A stretch of 64,000 nucleotides of DNA from Lagopus muta (Eukaryota > Chordata > Aves > Galliformes > Phasianidae): contig NC_064449.1 of the NCBI RefSeq assembly GCF_023343835.1, positions 558,001-622,000 of the forward strand, read 5' to 3'. Of the stretch, positions 36,777-48,923 are shown piece after piece; the stretch's first letter is position 1, and each line of letters opens with the position of its first letter. The translations under genes and the position numbers were made by a program. A model generated the notes under the pieces. That model had not been told where the DNA came from. It ran no database searches and worked only from the letters and a program-made list of their open reading frames with translations.

Positions 36777-38929
36777 AATTATAATCTATTTTGTTTGGGG
36801 TCTTCATTTTGTGTTTGGTGCTGTCCTCTCACAAAACAGATGCTGAGTGCACAGGTGCTACATTCTGAATTTGTCTAAGAATGGGCAGAATAATGGAAGC
36901 TCATGAAGAACGCAGGGCAGCATCCTGCCCTTTGGACACTTCTTGCACTGCTATAAGCACAAATCCCCCCAGAACCAAAGCAACATGAGAGCTCAGCTGG
37001 AAGCACGGAGACCAGGTTTGTTGCTTCAGCACATCTATACTTGTGCAAGGTGGAGACCAACACTCTGCAACCACTCCAAGCACTAGTGCAGCCTGCAGCC
37101 CAAGAGCAGCTGCGCTGAGCAGGAGGCACGGCCTGCAGGGATATCAGGCTCGACACAAGCCAGCAGCACACCCGCAGCACAGCCAAGGCAAACCATTTAT
37201 CCAAAAAAAAAACATGGCCAGCAGATCAAAGAACACTATTATCCACCTCCACTGAGCACTGGTGGAACCCTATCTGGCCTGCAGCCTCCAGCTATGGTTT
37301 TGCCTGCTCACAGAAGGCTCCAGCCTAACAATATCTCTGCGATTTCACTATCCTTTCATTCGGCCAAATGCTGCCCAGTGCAGCACTGACACAAAGCCCA
37401 ACAGTGACAGCACTGACACACTAGAGGGACGGAGGCCAGGCTCCAAATGTGGGGAGCAGGAGCACGGAGGAACAACAACAACAACAAAACAAGAAACAAA
37501 GAATGTACGATTGAAAATGATGTTTCAATTAGTGCTGGTAACTAGCAACTGCGTGACATGCATCGAGCACATGGGCTCTGCACGCAGCTGCAAGCATGGC
37601 ACGAGGAGAGATGCAAGTCAGCAAGCAGTATGGCCAGGAGCACAACCATAGCTCCAGGGGACACGAGCCTCCCACTGCCCTCCTGAGGCTTGCTGACTGC
37701 ACCAGGGGATGTGCAGATACGTGGCTGCACGTGCGGTTGCCAACTATGCCATGTCATGGAGTGGATTCCACTGAAATCTCTCTGTCTTGCCCCTTACTGA
37801 AGGAAATGGGGAATTTTTGAAACAAGGGGTTCTTGGTTGCTGAGGGCAATGATTATTGTTCCCTTTCATTCTGTCATACTTGTGGACTAATGCCAAGTCA
37901 GCACAGATCCTCCTAATTTAAACACCACTGGACTGGGGGCTTTGAGATCTTCCATCAGACAGCGTGTTGCTGGGTGGGGAATAAACAACAATAACCAGAC
38001 ACAATAATGACATATTGTGGACTTTTAATTTTAATTGAGGATTGTGTAACTTCAACCATATCCACAGCTGGCAGAAAAGGAGAGAAGTACATGTGCATTT
38101 TATCAAAGAGGTGTCTATTTTCCCTTGGCCTTCAAAGCATCAACAGAACAACAGAAGTCCCTCCAATTCAAATCCTCCAGTTCTGCACGTCTTTGATGCA
38201 ACTGTCCCTTCTGGCATCACAAATCTGTGGATTGCCACCTCTTACTTATCTGCCTATCAGTTTTGCTCCTGCACACAGATACATACAGATGTTACCTATC
38301 TGTCACATATACTACGTGTCTAAATACACACAATATTCTCTTTCTTCTCTTTTTCACCGGGAAAGAGATAACAGGTAGGCAGACAGACCAACACATGTAG
38401 AATATTAGCTATAGGTCCTGTAAAGCTTATCTTATCAGCTTCATTTAAACCTCTACTCACAGCCTTTTGCTGCCAAAATCTTTAATTCAGAAAATGTGGT
38501 GCTGCATGGGGAACCCTGACATGTGCTGAAGAGCTGAGCAGAAGTGCTATCAGCTCCCTGCCGCCTCCCTGCCCAAACCACAGCCTCCTGCCCCCCAAAA
38601 CCCAGAGACAAAATGAAAGGTTGAAAGGGAAAAGAAACGGCTTGGGATAAAATGGGAAGTTTTAGATCTCACAGGAGGAATGCTGCCGAAAATGAGAACC
38701 ATTTGAAAGCTCTGGGGGTTATAAAGTGGAATTCCCACTCATACAGTACACAAGAGTTATTAAGTGTGTATATGAGACTCCTGTTTTACTTCATGTACAT
38801 GATTATTTTATACAGGGAAGTTTGGAAAGAATTATAGACTGAGCCTGAGGCCAAGCCAAGAAGCAAGATGAGCAGCAGCAGCAGCTAAAGGAGAAAGGTT
38901 GAGCTGGCAGTGGAGAAGCAGCCGGCCAG

Positions 38930-39170
38930 ACAAGGGTTATTTATAGTGCCTGGAGCATGAGAATGTTAATTGAAATCAATCAGTGGCCATGAGGACACTA
39001 AGTTGGAGTGTCAAGCTAGAGCAATTAAAAAGCCCTTCTCAGGGGATGAGCATGTTCTGACTTTTTCTTTTTCCATGGGATGGAGATTAAACAGCCATTT
39101 ACTAGAGAGCGAGGAAGATGCAAGGTGGGAGCACTGCGCATATATAAGGCAGGAAATCAAACCACTACTG
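38930..39170. promoter_or_regulatory. Candidate regulatory stretch with PBX/LIM-homeodomain words and a TATA-like element
   Basis: 'gttaattgaaatcaatcagtgg' puts a TTAATTGA homeodomain word next to a PBX-like AATCAATCA. Downstream, 'gcatatataaggc' contains TATATAAG at 39141-39148, a strong match to the TBP consensus, about 66 bases after an ATG at 39075. Repeat-free. No transcript evidence can be seen; a TATA word by chance is quite likely in 64 kb. Confidence 0.2.
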
Positions 39171-39704
39171 TTGTTTAAAATACCCACTGGAAGCACCAAC
39201 AACTGTGCTTTCCCTTGTCAAGTATTTCTATCAGGGAAAATGGTGGACTTGGTGAAGAAGCACATAGGAAAATGGACAATTTGCCAAAAAACAGGAAAAA
39301 AAGCTGTTTTTGAGTGTATTCAGTTTGCCTTTCCTCTTTGGCAACAAGGCCATTTGGCCACTCTGACATCTGACCTGTGTCAGAGAGCAGCAGTTTGCTG
39401 TTGTCACTTAATTATGCCACGATTAAGAGAAAAATGGATTAAAAAAAGTGAAGCAGGGGCACTACGGTGCCCTTCATCATGCCAGGGAGAACAGTGTTCT
39501 GCTATACAGACAAAAGACCTTAAACTGAGCTCTGTGAGGAGGAGATCTCGCAGAGAGGGGCTGTGTAGCAGCTGGGTAGAGGCACCGGTGGTCCAGCTGG
39601 ATGCCAGGCAGTTGAAGGAAAAGAAGAAAGTCAGCATCTCTAGGCCTGATACAGTTACTGTGGAAGAGCCAGGTGTCAAAAACTTGGCTTCAGCATCAGG
39701 CTGA
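39075..39704 (+). other. Unassigned 209-codon open frame, probably non-coding
   Basis: The frame is open from a stop at 38967 to a TGA at 39702-39704 and is the longest one here not caused by a repeat. The first ATG is at 39075 in a good Kozak-like context (ccATGG), giving 209 residues. The product has no signal peptide, clear membrane segment or known domain; it has a short cysteine-rich stretch near the middle (RAAVCCCHL) and a basic run (RRRSRRE) near residue 160. A frame this long is expected only occasionally by chance in 64 kb, so it is worth a check. Competing frames on the minus strand (39404-39784) and no homology that I recognise argue against a gene. Confidence 0.1.
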
Positions 39705-40261
39705 CATGGAACCAGGGCAAGTGAAAAGCGAATCAATATGTATTTTAATTGCACTCTTTCAATTGTTGACAGAACACTTCCCACGTCTTCACCTTCAGTG
39801 AGGTAAGGAGAGCACTCTGTTAGCTCTCAGATAAGCCACGTGTGTGTTTTGTGTCCTTTCATTTATCAGGGAGATAAGCTCCAATTGCCGAGGTTACAAA
39901 TATTGGGAAATCCACAGAGTGCATTTTAAGTGCTGCTGGAAGGGGGAGGATGGAGGCTTGGCAATGCTGCATGTTGGTGGGAAGGAGCAGGAAAGACTTT
40001 TCTCTCTTTGGAGCACCTGGCAAATTAGCTGCTGGAATCCTGAGGGAGAATCTCTAAAAACAAAGTGCACTCCATGCCTTGGAGAGAAATCTCCAAGATG
40101 CCTTTTGTCAGTTATTCATCAAAAAGGTTGTACAGTTGTAAAGCACCATTCATTCATACAAAAATAAATGGTGAACACTTCATTTTCCCCCAGGACTTTT
40201 ATTTTTTAATTCTTACAGAACATTTCTGTACCTGAAAATTTCCAACTCTTGCAGAGTGCAG

Positions 40262-40292
40262 AAAAAAAAAAAAAAAAGAAAAAAAAAAGAGA
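40262..40292. repeat. A-rich tract (A16 G A10 G...)
   Basis: An A run interrupted by single G bases, ending in GAGAGA. It looks like a degraded mononucleotide microsatellite. Confidence 0.9.
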
Positions 40293-41865
40293 GATTAAAA
40301 CTCAAAATTGTTCCAGCTCCTTTCCTGGAATGCTAATTCTCTACACACAATTGCGTTTCCTTTGAACCAGGACCTCACGCATGAAGAAAATCTGCCTCCA
40401 GAACCTGCTCTCCTTGCCTTCCCCGAGCTGATACCAGGAACACAGCCGGCCCTGAGTCTCTGGGAATGCGGGGCCTTGGCTGTGACAATCACCTCTGGAT
40501 CGTGTCTCCAGCACAGCTGGATCTGCACATGCCAGACCTCAGCCCTGGCCAACAGTTTGTACATAATTAACCCTCCTGATGTTGCAACTTGAAGGAAGTT
40601 CAGCTGAGTGTTGGCAGTAAAACACCCAGAATCTGCTGACACCAACAGATTACACAGTGAAGAAAGCTTTGGGATTTTAGGTTCGGCAACAAAGGACGAT
40701 TCTTTTCTTCCACCCACACTTTGGAATTCAGATGATGCTGTTGACTCAGTTGCATTTCTCCTGCTCATCAGAGGAGGCTTGCACTGGGAGCATTCACCAA
40801 GGTGCTTTCGCTAAGCTAGCAGGTGCACTGACCGCTTAATAAAGCAAATGCAGCAGATGCAAAGGTGGGGCTCAGCTCCTCAGCTCTTCGCTACAAAAGT
40901 GCCACAACAGGTATTTCTGTATCAAACAGCAACCAGATCAAGAGCAACAACAGAGTGTAGTCTGGCATCGCTTGTGCAAGGATTCCTAGGACTGAGTCAG
41001 CAAAAGAGTTTGCAGCAACAAGAATAACTTGTGTGTTGCAGCTCAGCCTGCTCCTTAGGAAAAGCCTATTTGCAGGAGATAAGTACACGCATGTACCTAC
41101 GTGCATGAGAAAGAAGAAAACCTCTTTGACAGAGGCTTCTGTAATTAAGTTGGGGTTTGTTTTACCATGGCACCCCCACCTGCTACCCTCTTGGCCACCC
41201 AAGTTGCTAGATGTTCTGTTGACTCTAGGCGTTTCCATTTTTTTTCACAAGCAGGATAAATTACAGAGGAATTTTCATATGAAAATCTTTCATTTGAAGA
41301 GATTTTCAGTACCGCAGGAACAGAGAAGTTTGCTGTTTATTGACAGAATATGGGCTCACATGTGATTTTGAGGGCATATAAAATAAGAAGTGTTATTCCA
41401 TATACGTAAACAGGAGGCAATGGAGATTAAGGGGAGAAAAGCAACACAGAGCAAGTAAAAAGCAGAGAAATTGCTTGACTCACTGGGAATACTGAGATCA
41501 CAACTGCGTTGATTTCAGACCAATTCACTTTTCTGAGTCCTTGAACTGTGTTTGTTTTACATCAAAGACCAATGAATTGGCACAGAGGCAGAGGAATGGA
41601 GCTGCCTCTGCATTACTTCTTCATGAGCATCCTGCAGATGTTCACCAGGGCACCATTTACCAGCACCACATTTAGCATTTCTCACTGGTGTTATGGTACA
41701 GTGAAAAAGACAAGCCAAAATCTCTCATCACAGGTTCCTGGGATAATCTGATTAAAATTCTGCTATCAAATGGTGGACTTTGCCTTGGTCTTTCTGATAC
41801 TCCTCCAGCTCTGTATCGGGAGTTTAATTAAGGTCACCACACCACAGATGTCCTTGCACATGTCC

Positions 41866-41911
41866 TTTTTTTTTTTTTTTTCCTTTTTTTTTTCTTTCTT
41901 TTTTTTTTTTT
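41866..41911. repeat. Interrupted poly(T) tract, about 46 bases
   Basis: T runs of 16, 10 and 14 bases are separated by CC, C or CTTTC. The pyrimidine-only strand gives artefactual poly-F and poly-K frames. Confidence 0.92.
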
Positions 41912-42811
41912 CTCCCAGAGACAAAAATCAATCTCAGCAAAGACAGGAGTATCAGGATATTGGTTTTGTGCAGCAGCTCTAACTAAGCACCCAGATATCT
42001 GGAAACACCACAATGACAATGGAGCGGATCCAGGTTTTGGCACATGCCAGACTGCCAGATCCAAAACACATGCACCGCACTGTCAGACCATGTCTGCAGC
42101 CAGCAGGTCTTAGTTGGATTTATTATACTCTGACACATCTGCCTATATGATTCCATCCAGGAAACCAAGGCAGAAATTTGCAGGCACTGGGGTTCATCAC
42201 TACTGTTATCAGTGACTCAGTGCTGATGGATCAGGATATTTAGGGAGACTCTAAAGAGGGAATTCACCTGCCAGCATCTGTTTTCCAAAATTTACTTTCA
42301 GGGAAAGACGTTATCTTGCAAATAAACACACACCGACACTTGCAGACACACACTCCTGATTGCACAAGCTGAACTCTGTGCTGTGCTATCAATACTCTTT
42401 GTGTATTTTGCAGCAACAACATATAAACATTTCCAGCAAAATAGCCTTCATTTAAGTTTGTTTGCCAGGTGACTCTCCCTCCTTCCTTGCATGGATTTCT
42501 GAGAAAATTGCATTTCAACAGGAGCACTGATGCACTGCAACTTCCCTCCCTCAGTGGTGCAAAAACAGCTCAGGATTCAACACCCATTAACAGCAGGGGA
42601 ATGGTAGGAGTCCTTGTGAAAATCACAGGCTCAAAGAAAGGTGCCTGAGGCAGCTGTTCAACCTCTCTTTGAGATGCACTTGTTCTGGGATGTCCTTCCT
42701 CTACCTTGGCACTAAAATAGGTCTTTTCAAAGCCTTTTTGACTACTGTACTGATTTGATGCCACGTATTTTCAGGTGCTTGGGTATAATCCAGTGCTGTT
42801 TTATGTTGCAA

Positions 42812-42870
42812 GATATATTGTCTTATATTGATATATTGTCTTATATATATTGATATACTGTCTTATTATT
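42812..42870. repeat. Three-copy AT-rich minisatellite (units 18-22 bases)
   Basis: Three units beginning 'gatatattgtcttat' (42812, 42830; third copy at 42852 with one change, 'gatatactgtcttat') lie head to tail. Unit lengths are 18, 22 and about 19 bases, differing by extra AT pairs at their ends. Likely slippage origin. Confidence 0.9.
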
Positions 42871-44563
42871 GTAAAAACTACCAGCAACATTACTGCACTC
42901 AGACTACCTGCTGACACCCAGCCTGGGCATAGCCTGTTTTGCTGCTCACACTAAGTGTAGTTGAGCTCACACTAAGGAGAAGGTTGATCTCAAGGTTTTC
43001 CCCTTTGCTGGAGTACCCCAAACTCATCATATGCCCATGTTTTGGGTGGCTAGTTGTGCTCAGAGCACACACAGCCAGCTTGGTCTGAGCAGAGGTCAGG
43101 TACATCCTCAGAGTGGCTGCACAAATTTAACTCTGCAATACACTCTCAGAGATGTTATTGGTTGCAAGTAAAGGTTCTGAACATGGTCAGAACCTGCAGG
43201 GCAGATCCTTACCCTCCCTCACAGATTCTTTATATGCCCACCCCCTGATACACAGGATATTGCTCACGTGTGTGAGCCTTCCAGCTGAATCTCTACTAAG
43301 TAATGCCTTGAAAACCAAAGGAGTTCAAGCTCCAAAAATCACCTCTTGATCAGTGGCCCTGCCATGGACCTCTTCACCCAAGTGTACCCAGCTGAGCAAG
43401 GTGCAACCCCTGTTGTGGCTTTGACACTTTATCCTCCTGTCCCAGCTCTTAAATCTGAGCCCTCAATACTGTTTGCTGAAAGGAAAAGGCTCCCAACAGC
43501 ACAAGCAGAGAAATCTGAACCGACTATGGCATTCTGCCTGCATTTATCCCATGCCTCTTCATTTGCCCTGCCAAAACCAGCAGGTTCTCTCACAGAAATG
43601 CAGAGGACCACAGTGGAACTATGCCAAAGATAGTCCTTTGCATGTATAAGATCTAAGTACTGCTAAATATCAGTCCTCAAGTTAGATGCCTGGTGAAAAC
43701 GGCACACCACTTGCCATGAGAAACGATAGGCTTGGCCTTCTGGATTTTTATTTTTTTTTCTTAAGAATCTCTAGAATGGCAAACAGCTCCCAGATCTGGC
43801 TAGTTAGCATCCTGAAGCAGTGCCCCAAATGTTTCCTATGAGGTCATTTATTGCTCTATAAGGCTTTGGAAACAAGCAACGACAGAGAAAAAGTGGCAGA
43901 TGAAGGTTATAGACTGCAACAACCATTTTATTGGGAAACTCTGCCCCAGCATCTCAGAGGGAGTAGAAGAGACAGTGACTGCTGCAGACACGGTCCTCCA
44001 GGGTCACTAGTGCTTGCCCAAGCTCTGAAGCAATCAAATGCCCAAGAACAGTGCCAAGACTTACTGCAAAATAGATATGATAACCTTCTGCAAGGCATCC
44101 TTGTGGATGTCATTTCACAATGCCTGACTAGTAGCTCTCTTGAGCAAGGCACAATACCAGAATTACCCAACAGTGTCAGGGCAAAATGCTGCACACCTTT
44201 CTTAGAGTACAAATAAAAGACAGCATAGGTCTTGTGTCCTGACTGGCGGGACACTTCTGGAGCTCTCAGGTCTCCCAGAGACACACTGTTGGTCTGTTGT
44301 GGAGTTATTACCTCATTGCAGAGGACCTTTTACTCAGAACAGCACAAAACATGCTATGAAACAACTGGGTGACCCTTTTGAGGGATAAATCCCTGAATTT
44401 TATGCCTGAAGGACAATTCCTTTCTCTCTCCCCTCAGTTCCCTCCCACTTCCTCCCTCCTCCCTGAAAGAAAGATGAACGACTTTGCTGGAGGAAAGGGT
44501 GAAATTTCATCCTGGATCAAAACCCATGAGCAGAATACCCATGTGACTGCTCGCAGAATGTGT

Positions 44564-44610
44564 TTTGCATGCAAATATCATACATGCAAAGTGAAAATGA
44601 GTCATTTCAC
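44564..44610. promoter_or_regulatory. Candidate enhancer core: POU octamer palindrome plus AP-1/IRF-type composite
   Basis: TTTGCATGCAAA at 44564-44575 is a perfect 12-base palindrome and, with the next T, contains the octamer ATGCAAAT (44569-44576) bound by POU factors. At 44591-44610, 'gtgaaaatgagtcatttcac' is an almost perfect palindrome centred on the AP-1 site TGAGTCA (44598-44604). Read on the minus strand, GAAATGACTCA has the GAAA half-site directly joined to TGASTCA, the AP-1/IRF composite (AICE) arrangement known from BATF-JUN-IRF4 targets. Two complex motifs within 47 bases are unusual. Binding is inferred. Confidence 0.35.
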
Positions 44611-45125
44611 AGCCGCTCTGGCTCTAGGCACAGAGTGACTTCTCCTTGGTGACTCCTGCAGTTGCCTGCTTCCCCTCATTCACCAGCTCCATCCCTGTCA
44701 TCCCCAGCTCCGGTGGTTTCTTAGACCTTTTTTCCTGCTTAGGTTCCACTCAGTCCAGAGTGAATATTAGGTGGGAAGGAGGCAGGGTGGTTCAATTAAT
44801 TAATTATTTACCTAAGCTGTTAGTTTTGATTTACATTCCAGTTTTCACAGCTTTGAGGTTTTCATTCACTTCTTTCGCCATCGGCTTCAGTCACTGTGTT
44901 GGCTCCCAAAATCCAGAGAGGCCAGCTGAGTTTTTAAGACACAGTGGTGGTATTTGTATTGGCTGCTGAACCTGCTTGGGCATGGACATGTCTTGGCTTT
45001 CTCTCCCCATGCACATGAGCTGATTTCTTTCATTACGGCTTTTATTGTTTGCTTTCAAGATCTAGGTATGGGGAAAATCAGTGTAGGAACAATCAAAATC
45101 AGGAGAAAAAATCTGGGCTCCTCTT

Positions 45126-45157
45126 CCCCATCCCCCCTGTCCACCCCTGTCCCCCCC
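45126..45157 (-). other. G-quadruplex-type motif (minus strand)
   Basis: Four C runs of 4, 6, 4 and 7 bases with spacers of 2, 6 and 3 bases on the plus strand. On the minus strand this satisfies the G3+N1-7 rule, and the C strand could form an i-motif. It lies in a general C/T-rich stretch (45119-45160). No neighbouring gene is known. Confidence 0.75.
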
Positions 45158-45899
45158 TTTGTCATTAGCTGATCGCACAGACTTGGAAATCAAGGGCAGG
45201 ATGAACCCTCTGCACTCCATGTTGGCACAAGAAGGAGAGGGGAAGCTGGAGGTTTTGGCTGCCTGGATGGAAAAACAAATCTCTTCCCACAAATGAGCAA
45301 CTCACAGCTTTGGATTAGTTCTGGCAAAAGCCACCTAGGAGCTCCTTCAGTGATAGTACTGGGTCTGAAAAGATCAGAGTGGACCTTGAGGCTGTGAAGA
45401 AGATCCCTGCTGAAGGTTTGCATGAGTCAAGGTGCATGAGAGATGTGGAGGAGAGGAAGAAGCATAACGATAAAGAGAAAACACACGTTTTCTAAAAAAT
45501 TACAAACCTGCAGGCCAATACTAAATCCCACTTCTCTTAAATCAAACAGTAGCTAAAACAGCAAAAGAGAGCCCAGGTTTCACTTGGAAAAGCAAAGCTT
45601 TAAAATCGCCCGGCCATTTTTCTGGCTGCGATGCAAATCCAAAAGCCAGCAAATAGCACAAAGAACAAGAACTGACTGTAAAAATGAGCGACAAGACCTT
45701 GGATCTCAAGCAGGCGTCCAGCCAGTCTGTACACACGGAGTGGTTCAGAGCAGCCATCACATTCAACCGAGAAGCTGAAACTATTTGTCTGTTGTTTACC
45801 TCCCCACCCCGCATCCCCCCTGCCTTTCTTCCCAATTCTTCCCCACCACTGACCTCCTCCTCCTGCCCTCCCCACCAATCAGCCAAGCCTGCCAGCGCA

Positions 45900-46080
45900 G
45901 GGGTTACAGCATGACATAATTGCAACATGCATAAACAACATTTGCCATTAAGGGATACTTTTAATGAGAAACAGAGCTGCGAAGGGGAAGCATCAAAGTG
46001 GCTCACGGAAGGAAACCGCCTGGAACAAAATCCTACTTGATGCCCCAATTAATATGTTCCCTAATTCTATTTCCTGCACT
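45900..46080. promoter_or_regulatory. Candidate conserved element rich in homeodomain words
   Basis: The repeat-free sequence has 'gacataattgc', 'atgcataaac', 'gccattaaggg', 'ttttaatgag', 'cccaattaatatg' and 'ccctaattc' within 180 bases. This grouping of ATTA-type words in unique DNA is typical of developmental enhancers in gene deserts, but AT-rich DNA gives such words by chance as well. Confidence 0.22.
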
Positions 46081-46169
46081 TGTGGTCCCACAGCCTCCTT
46101 GCTTTAATTTCTTTGGGAGGATGGAGAGGAAGGAACCTGGAAATGCAGCGTCTTCATGGCTGACTTGAT

Positions 46170-46400
46170 GTGCAGGCAATGCGCATATTAGAACAAATTA
46201 GAGAATTAAAAAATAACCGACGACAGACTGAGGAAATGTCATCCCCAGGATAATAGTATTAATTGAGACCTGGGTTTTGCAGGCCAGGCCAGCTTTTGAA
46301 AAAAACAAAGCCGAAAGCTGGAGTAATATGACTGGATTAATTACACTGGGAGGTATTTTACTCTGCCCAGCTTCAATCTTTAACTCAGCAACACTGTTGT
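46170..46400. promoter_or_regulatory. Candidate conserved element (second block)
   Basis: Another unique stretch with 'tagtattaattgag', 'ctggattaattacactg', 'gagaattaaaaaataac' and 'acaaagccgaaag', about 100 bases from the first block. The two could be parts of one element. A minus-strand frame (46198-46434) across it has no recognisable product. Confidence 0.2.
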
Positions 46401-47793
46401 GCGTTACTGCGGCATCCTCTTGGCACAAAGGCAAATGTGTTGTCGGCTCTCAGACATGGCAGGAGGGAGCTCTGCAGGGCTTCTGTGCCAAAGGCTATGC
46501 AGGTCCATTTGTAGCAGAGCCTAACCAAACTTGGATGCGTCCTAACTGACACGGAGACAACGCCTTCTGCAGATCTGCCGTGTTGTGAACAAAGCACAGC
46601 TGAGCACCTTATGTTTTCCTGACCTTGAGCTTGGCTCCAAAGAAAAGGGTAGAGTATACTGTTTACATTAGCATTTAACATATGTATTTGTACACAGCTG
46701 ACACTCTGTAGTCAGAAATGAACTCTGTCTACACATCAGATGTCACTACAGCAGGTATGTCCAATGATTCCCTGACTCATGAGGCAAAGAGATATATTGA
46801 GAGTAAAAGAGAGAAAGAAAACAGTTCCTGTTGATAAAACGCTCAACAGCTGAGCATGGAAGAGGGAGCAAAAGAAACAGAAATACCCTTATGAAAGGAG
46901 AGACCTGGGAAGATGAGCCATGTGGTGAACATCTCTGTTTAACCTTCACCAACAGCTTGAAGCTAAACAGAGTCAAGACTCAGCAATGATGTAAGCCTTT
47001 TCTTTTTTTTTTTTTTTCCCTGATTCCTATGGAGACAAGACTAGTGTGATCAGGGTTTGTCCGCCCACAGTTACCTCATCATCTCTGAGCCCACAGATCT
47101 TTATTTAGTTGGAATACTTGGTTTTTCAGTAGGGTAGAGAACTCAGAGTTATGTAGTTCTGACAAGTATTGCACATACAGGAAGCCAGGTGGAAAAGAGC
47201 TCCCATAGTGGTCCAGAAAAGGGGAAAATGAAACCCTTAGCAGCCACCAGAGAATCCTACAAGAGAGAAATTCGCAGCAATTCAGATTTCATTACTTTGC
47301 TTGTTGAACAATTCCTTTTAAAGGGCTCTGCCTTTTTCTGCAAGTCTAAGCTATAACTTAGAGCAGCCAAAATTATCACAAAGATGAATATTGCCTTTGA
47401 AATTCTAGCAGGAAGTGGAAGAAAATCTTCTGAGAAATCTCAAACAGAAGCTTGCTTTCTGCAGAACTTCAGTCATCACATGAAGTGCAAGCAGACTGCA
47501 TGACTTGAGATTAAATTCCTACTTATGATCATGAAATAAAAAACACCCTCTTCCACCTGTGAACCACAGTACAAGTGACAACCAGCTTGCAGGAGATCCC
47601 CTAATCATTTATTAGATAGAATAAAGAGTAATTTGACAGAGACTGGGCTCAGAAGAGATGTGACTCAAAACCCTCATTAACATGTCCAGCTTTGGTCTCA
47701 GCACTGTGAGGAAGAGGATGTGGGGAAGTCATAGTCCCCCACATCCCAGGGCTACCATAATTTGTGGTAAGATTGTAGGACAAAGAGAAATTT

Positions 47794-47831
47794 AAAAAAA
47801 AAAAAAAAGAAAAAGAAAAAGAAAAAGAAAA
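47794..47831. repeat. A15 run followed by (GAAAAA)n
   Basis: A15 at 47794-47808 is followed by three and a half units of GAAAAA (47809-47830). This is the same hexanucleotide as the array at 12679, in the opposite orientation and much shorter. It probably began as a poly(A) run. Confidence 0.92.
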
Positions 47832-48905
47832 TGAAAGGAGAGAAAAAAAAAGCTGGAACCTAAGAGCTGGAGGAGCAAGTTTCTCCTGGTTTGCAGCTGT
47901 TGAGAAGTTCCAACAAGACATCAAAAGCTCTGCTCACACATTGCACTGCCCGGTCTCCATCCCAGCTGATGCCGCAGCACAGCCAATGAGAAGTTAATGG
48001 ACTGTTGGGTATGGTAACATGGTAACACACCTGCCAGCCTGCCTTGTGCTCTTCAGGTCTTATGCACTGGACACAAAGCTGCATCTCCTCTGCTCCTGGA
48101 TTTGATTCATGAGGTTTGAGTTCTGCTCCCAGGCACTCTCTCCAGAGGTGCGCGGATGGAAAGGCTCTGGCAGCTTTCAGTATGTGCTAAGAATTTCACA
48201 GGAACAGCCCCAAATCTGCATCAGACTCTGGATGACTGGATGGCACATGCAGTGCAGACAAGCAGCCCTTACTTCTCTCATTCCGATTTTACTCATTTGA
48301 GATTTGTTAGGGAGACCAAAGCATTTGTTTATGGATACAAAAGACAATGACAGCTGGCTTAAATTCTTGGCATGAGAAGTGTTTTATGTTGAAACCAGTC
48401 CTTTCCCGTTTTCAAAAACAAAATTTTTAGCCAAAATTTCTTTTTACTGTCGGCATTTTCCAAAGCCTGCTGGATTCTTTTGGTATAATTTATCAGTATC
48501 TTTATTGAACTTATTCAAACTGTTATCATAACAAGAGTGTACTTTTAACTCCTTGCCACAGCCGCTGTTTTAGGAAAACGAAGTTCACTATAATCAAAGA
48601 TACAGAAGCTGATTACTGAAATTAGTTTGCTAAAGCTATTTGAGAAAGGATTGATGTTCTAGAGCATTTCAAACCTTGCGATCTAAAAACAACCTGAAGT
48701 TACAGCTTTAAAATATTTGTGATACAATCTGTCACCAGCTTTAACTGGAAACTTGTTTTGCAACAAGGACCTTTTCTCCTTGTGGAGTTACACATTTTCA
48801 CCTCTTTCCCACTGAAACAGATTGAAACTAAATTTCAAGGTGTATTCCACAATGCAGGCTCAGGTCTTTACAAGGAATCTCAGAATACGACATTGAGCAT
48901 ACAGG

Positions 48906-48923
48906 AAAAAAAAAAAAAAAAAG
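48906..48923. repeat. Poly(A), 18 bases
   Basis: An uninterrupted A run in unique sequence; no retroposon body is recognised. Confidence 0.9.

Larger units (their letters stand above)
30126..38929. other. Unique non-coding sequence with A/T tracts
   Basis: No gene can be supported; all frames are under 130 codons. Tracts seen are A27 followed by a GA-rich tail (32835-32888), T19 (35900-35918), A18 (36084-36101), T24 (36753-36776) and a short AAC run near 37472. 33940-34140 is A/C-rich. A weak hAT-like resemblance near 32570-32640 was not strong enough to call. Confidence 0.7.
39705..44563. other. Unique non-coding sequence with A/T tracts and a small minisatellite
   Basis: No gene can be supported. 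It contains an A-rich tract (40262-40292), a long interrupted T tract (41866-41911) and a three-copy AT minisatellite (42812-42870). Frames up to 157 codons (40295-40768, minus) show no recognisable domain. Confidence 0.7.

Noticed and set aside
45542-46048. 168-codon minus-strand open frame
   Set aside because: No domain or Kozak context of note, and it crosses a stretch better explained as AT-word-rich regulatory-type DNA.
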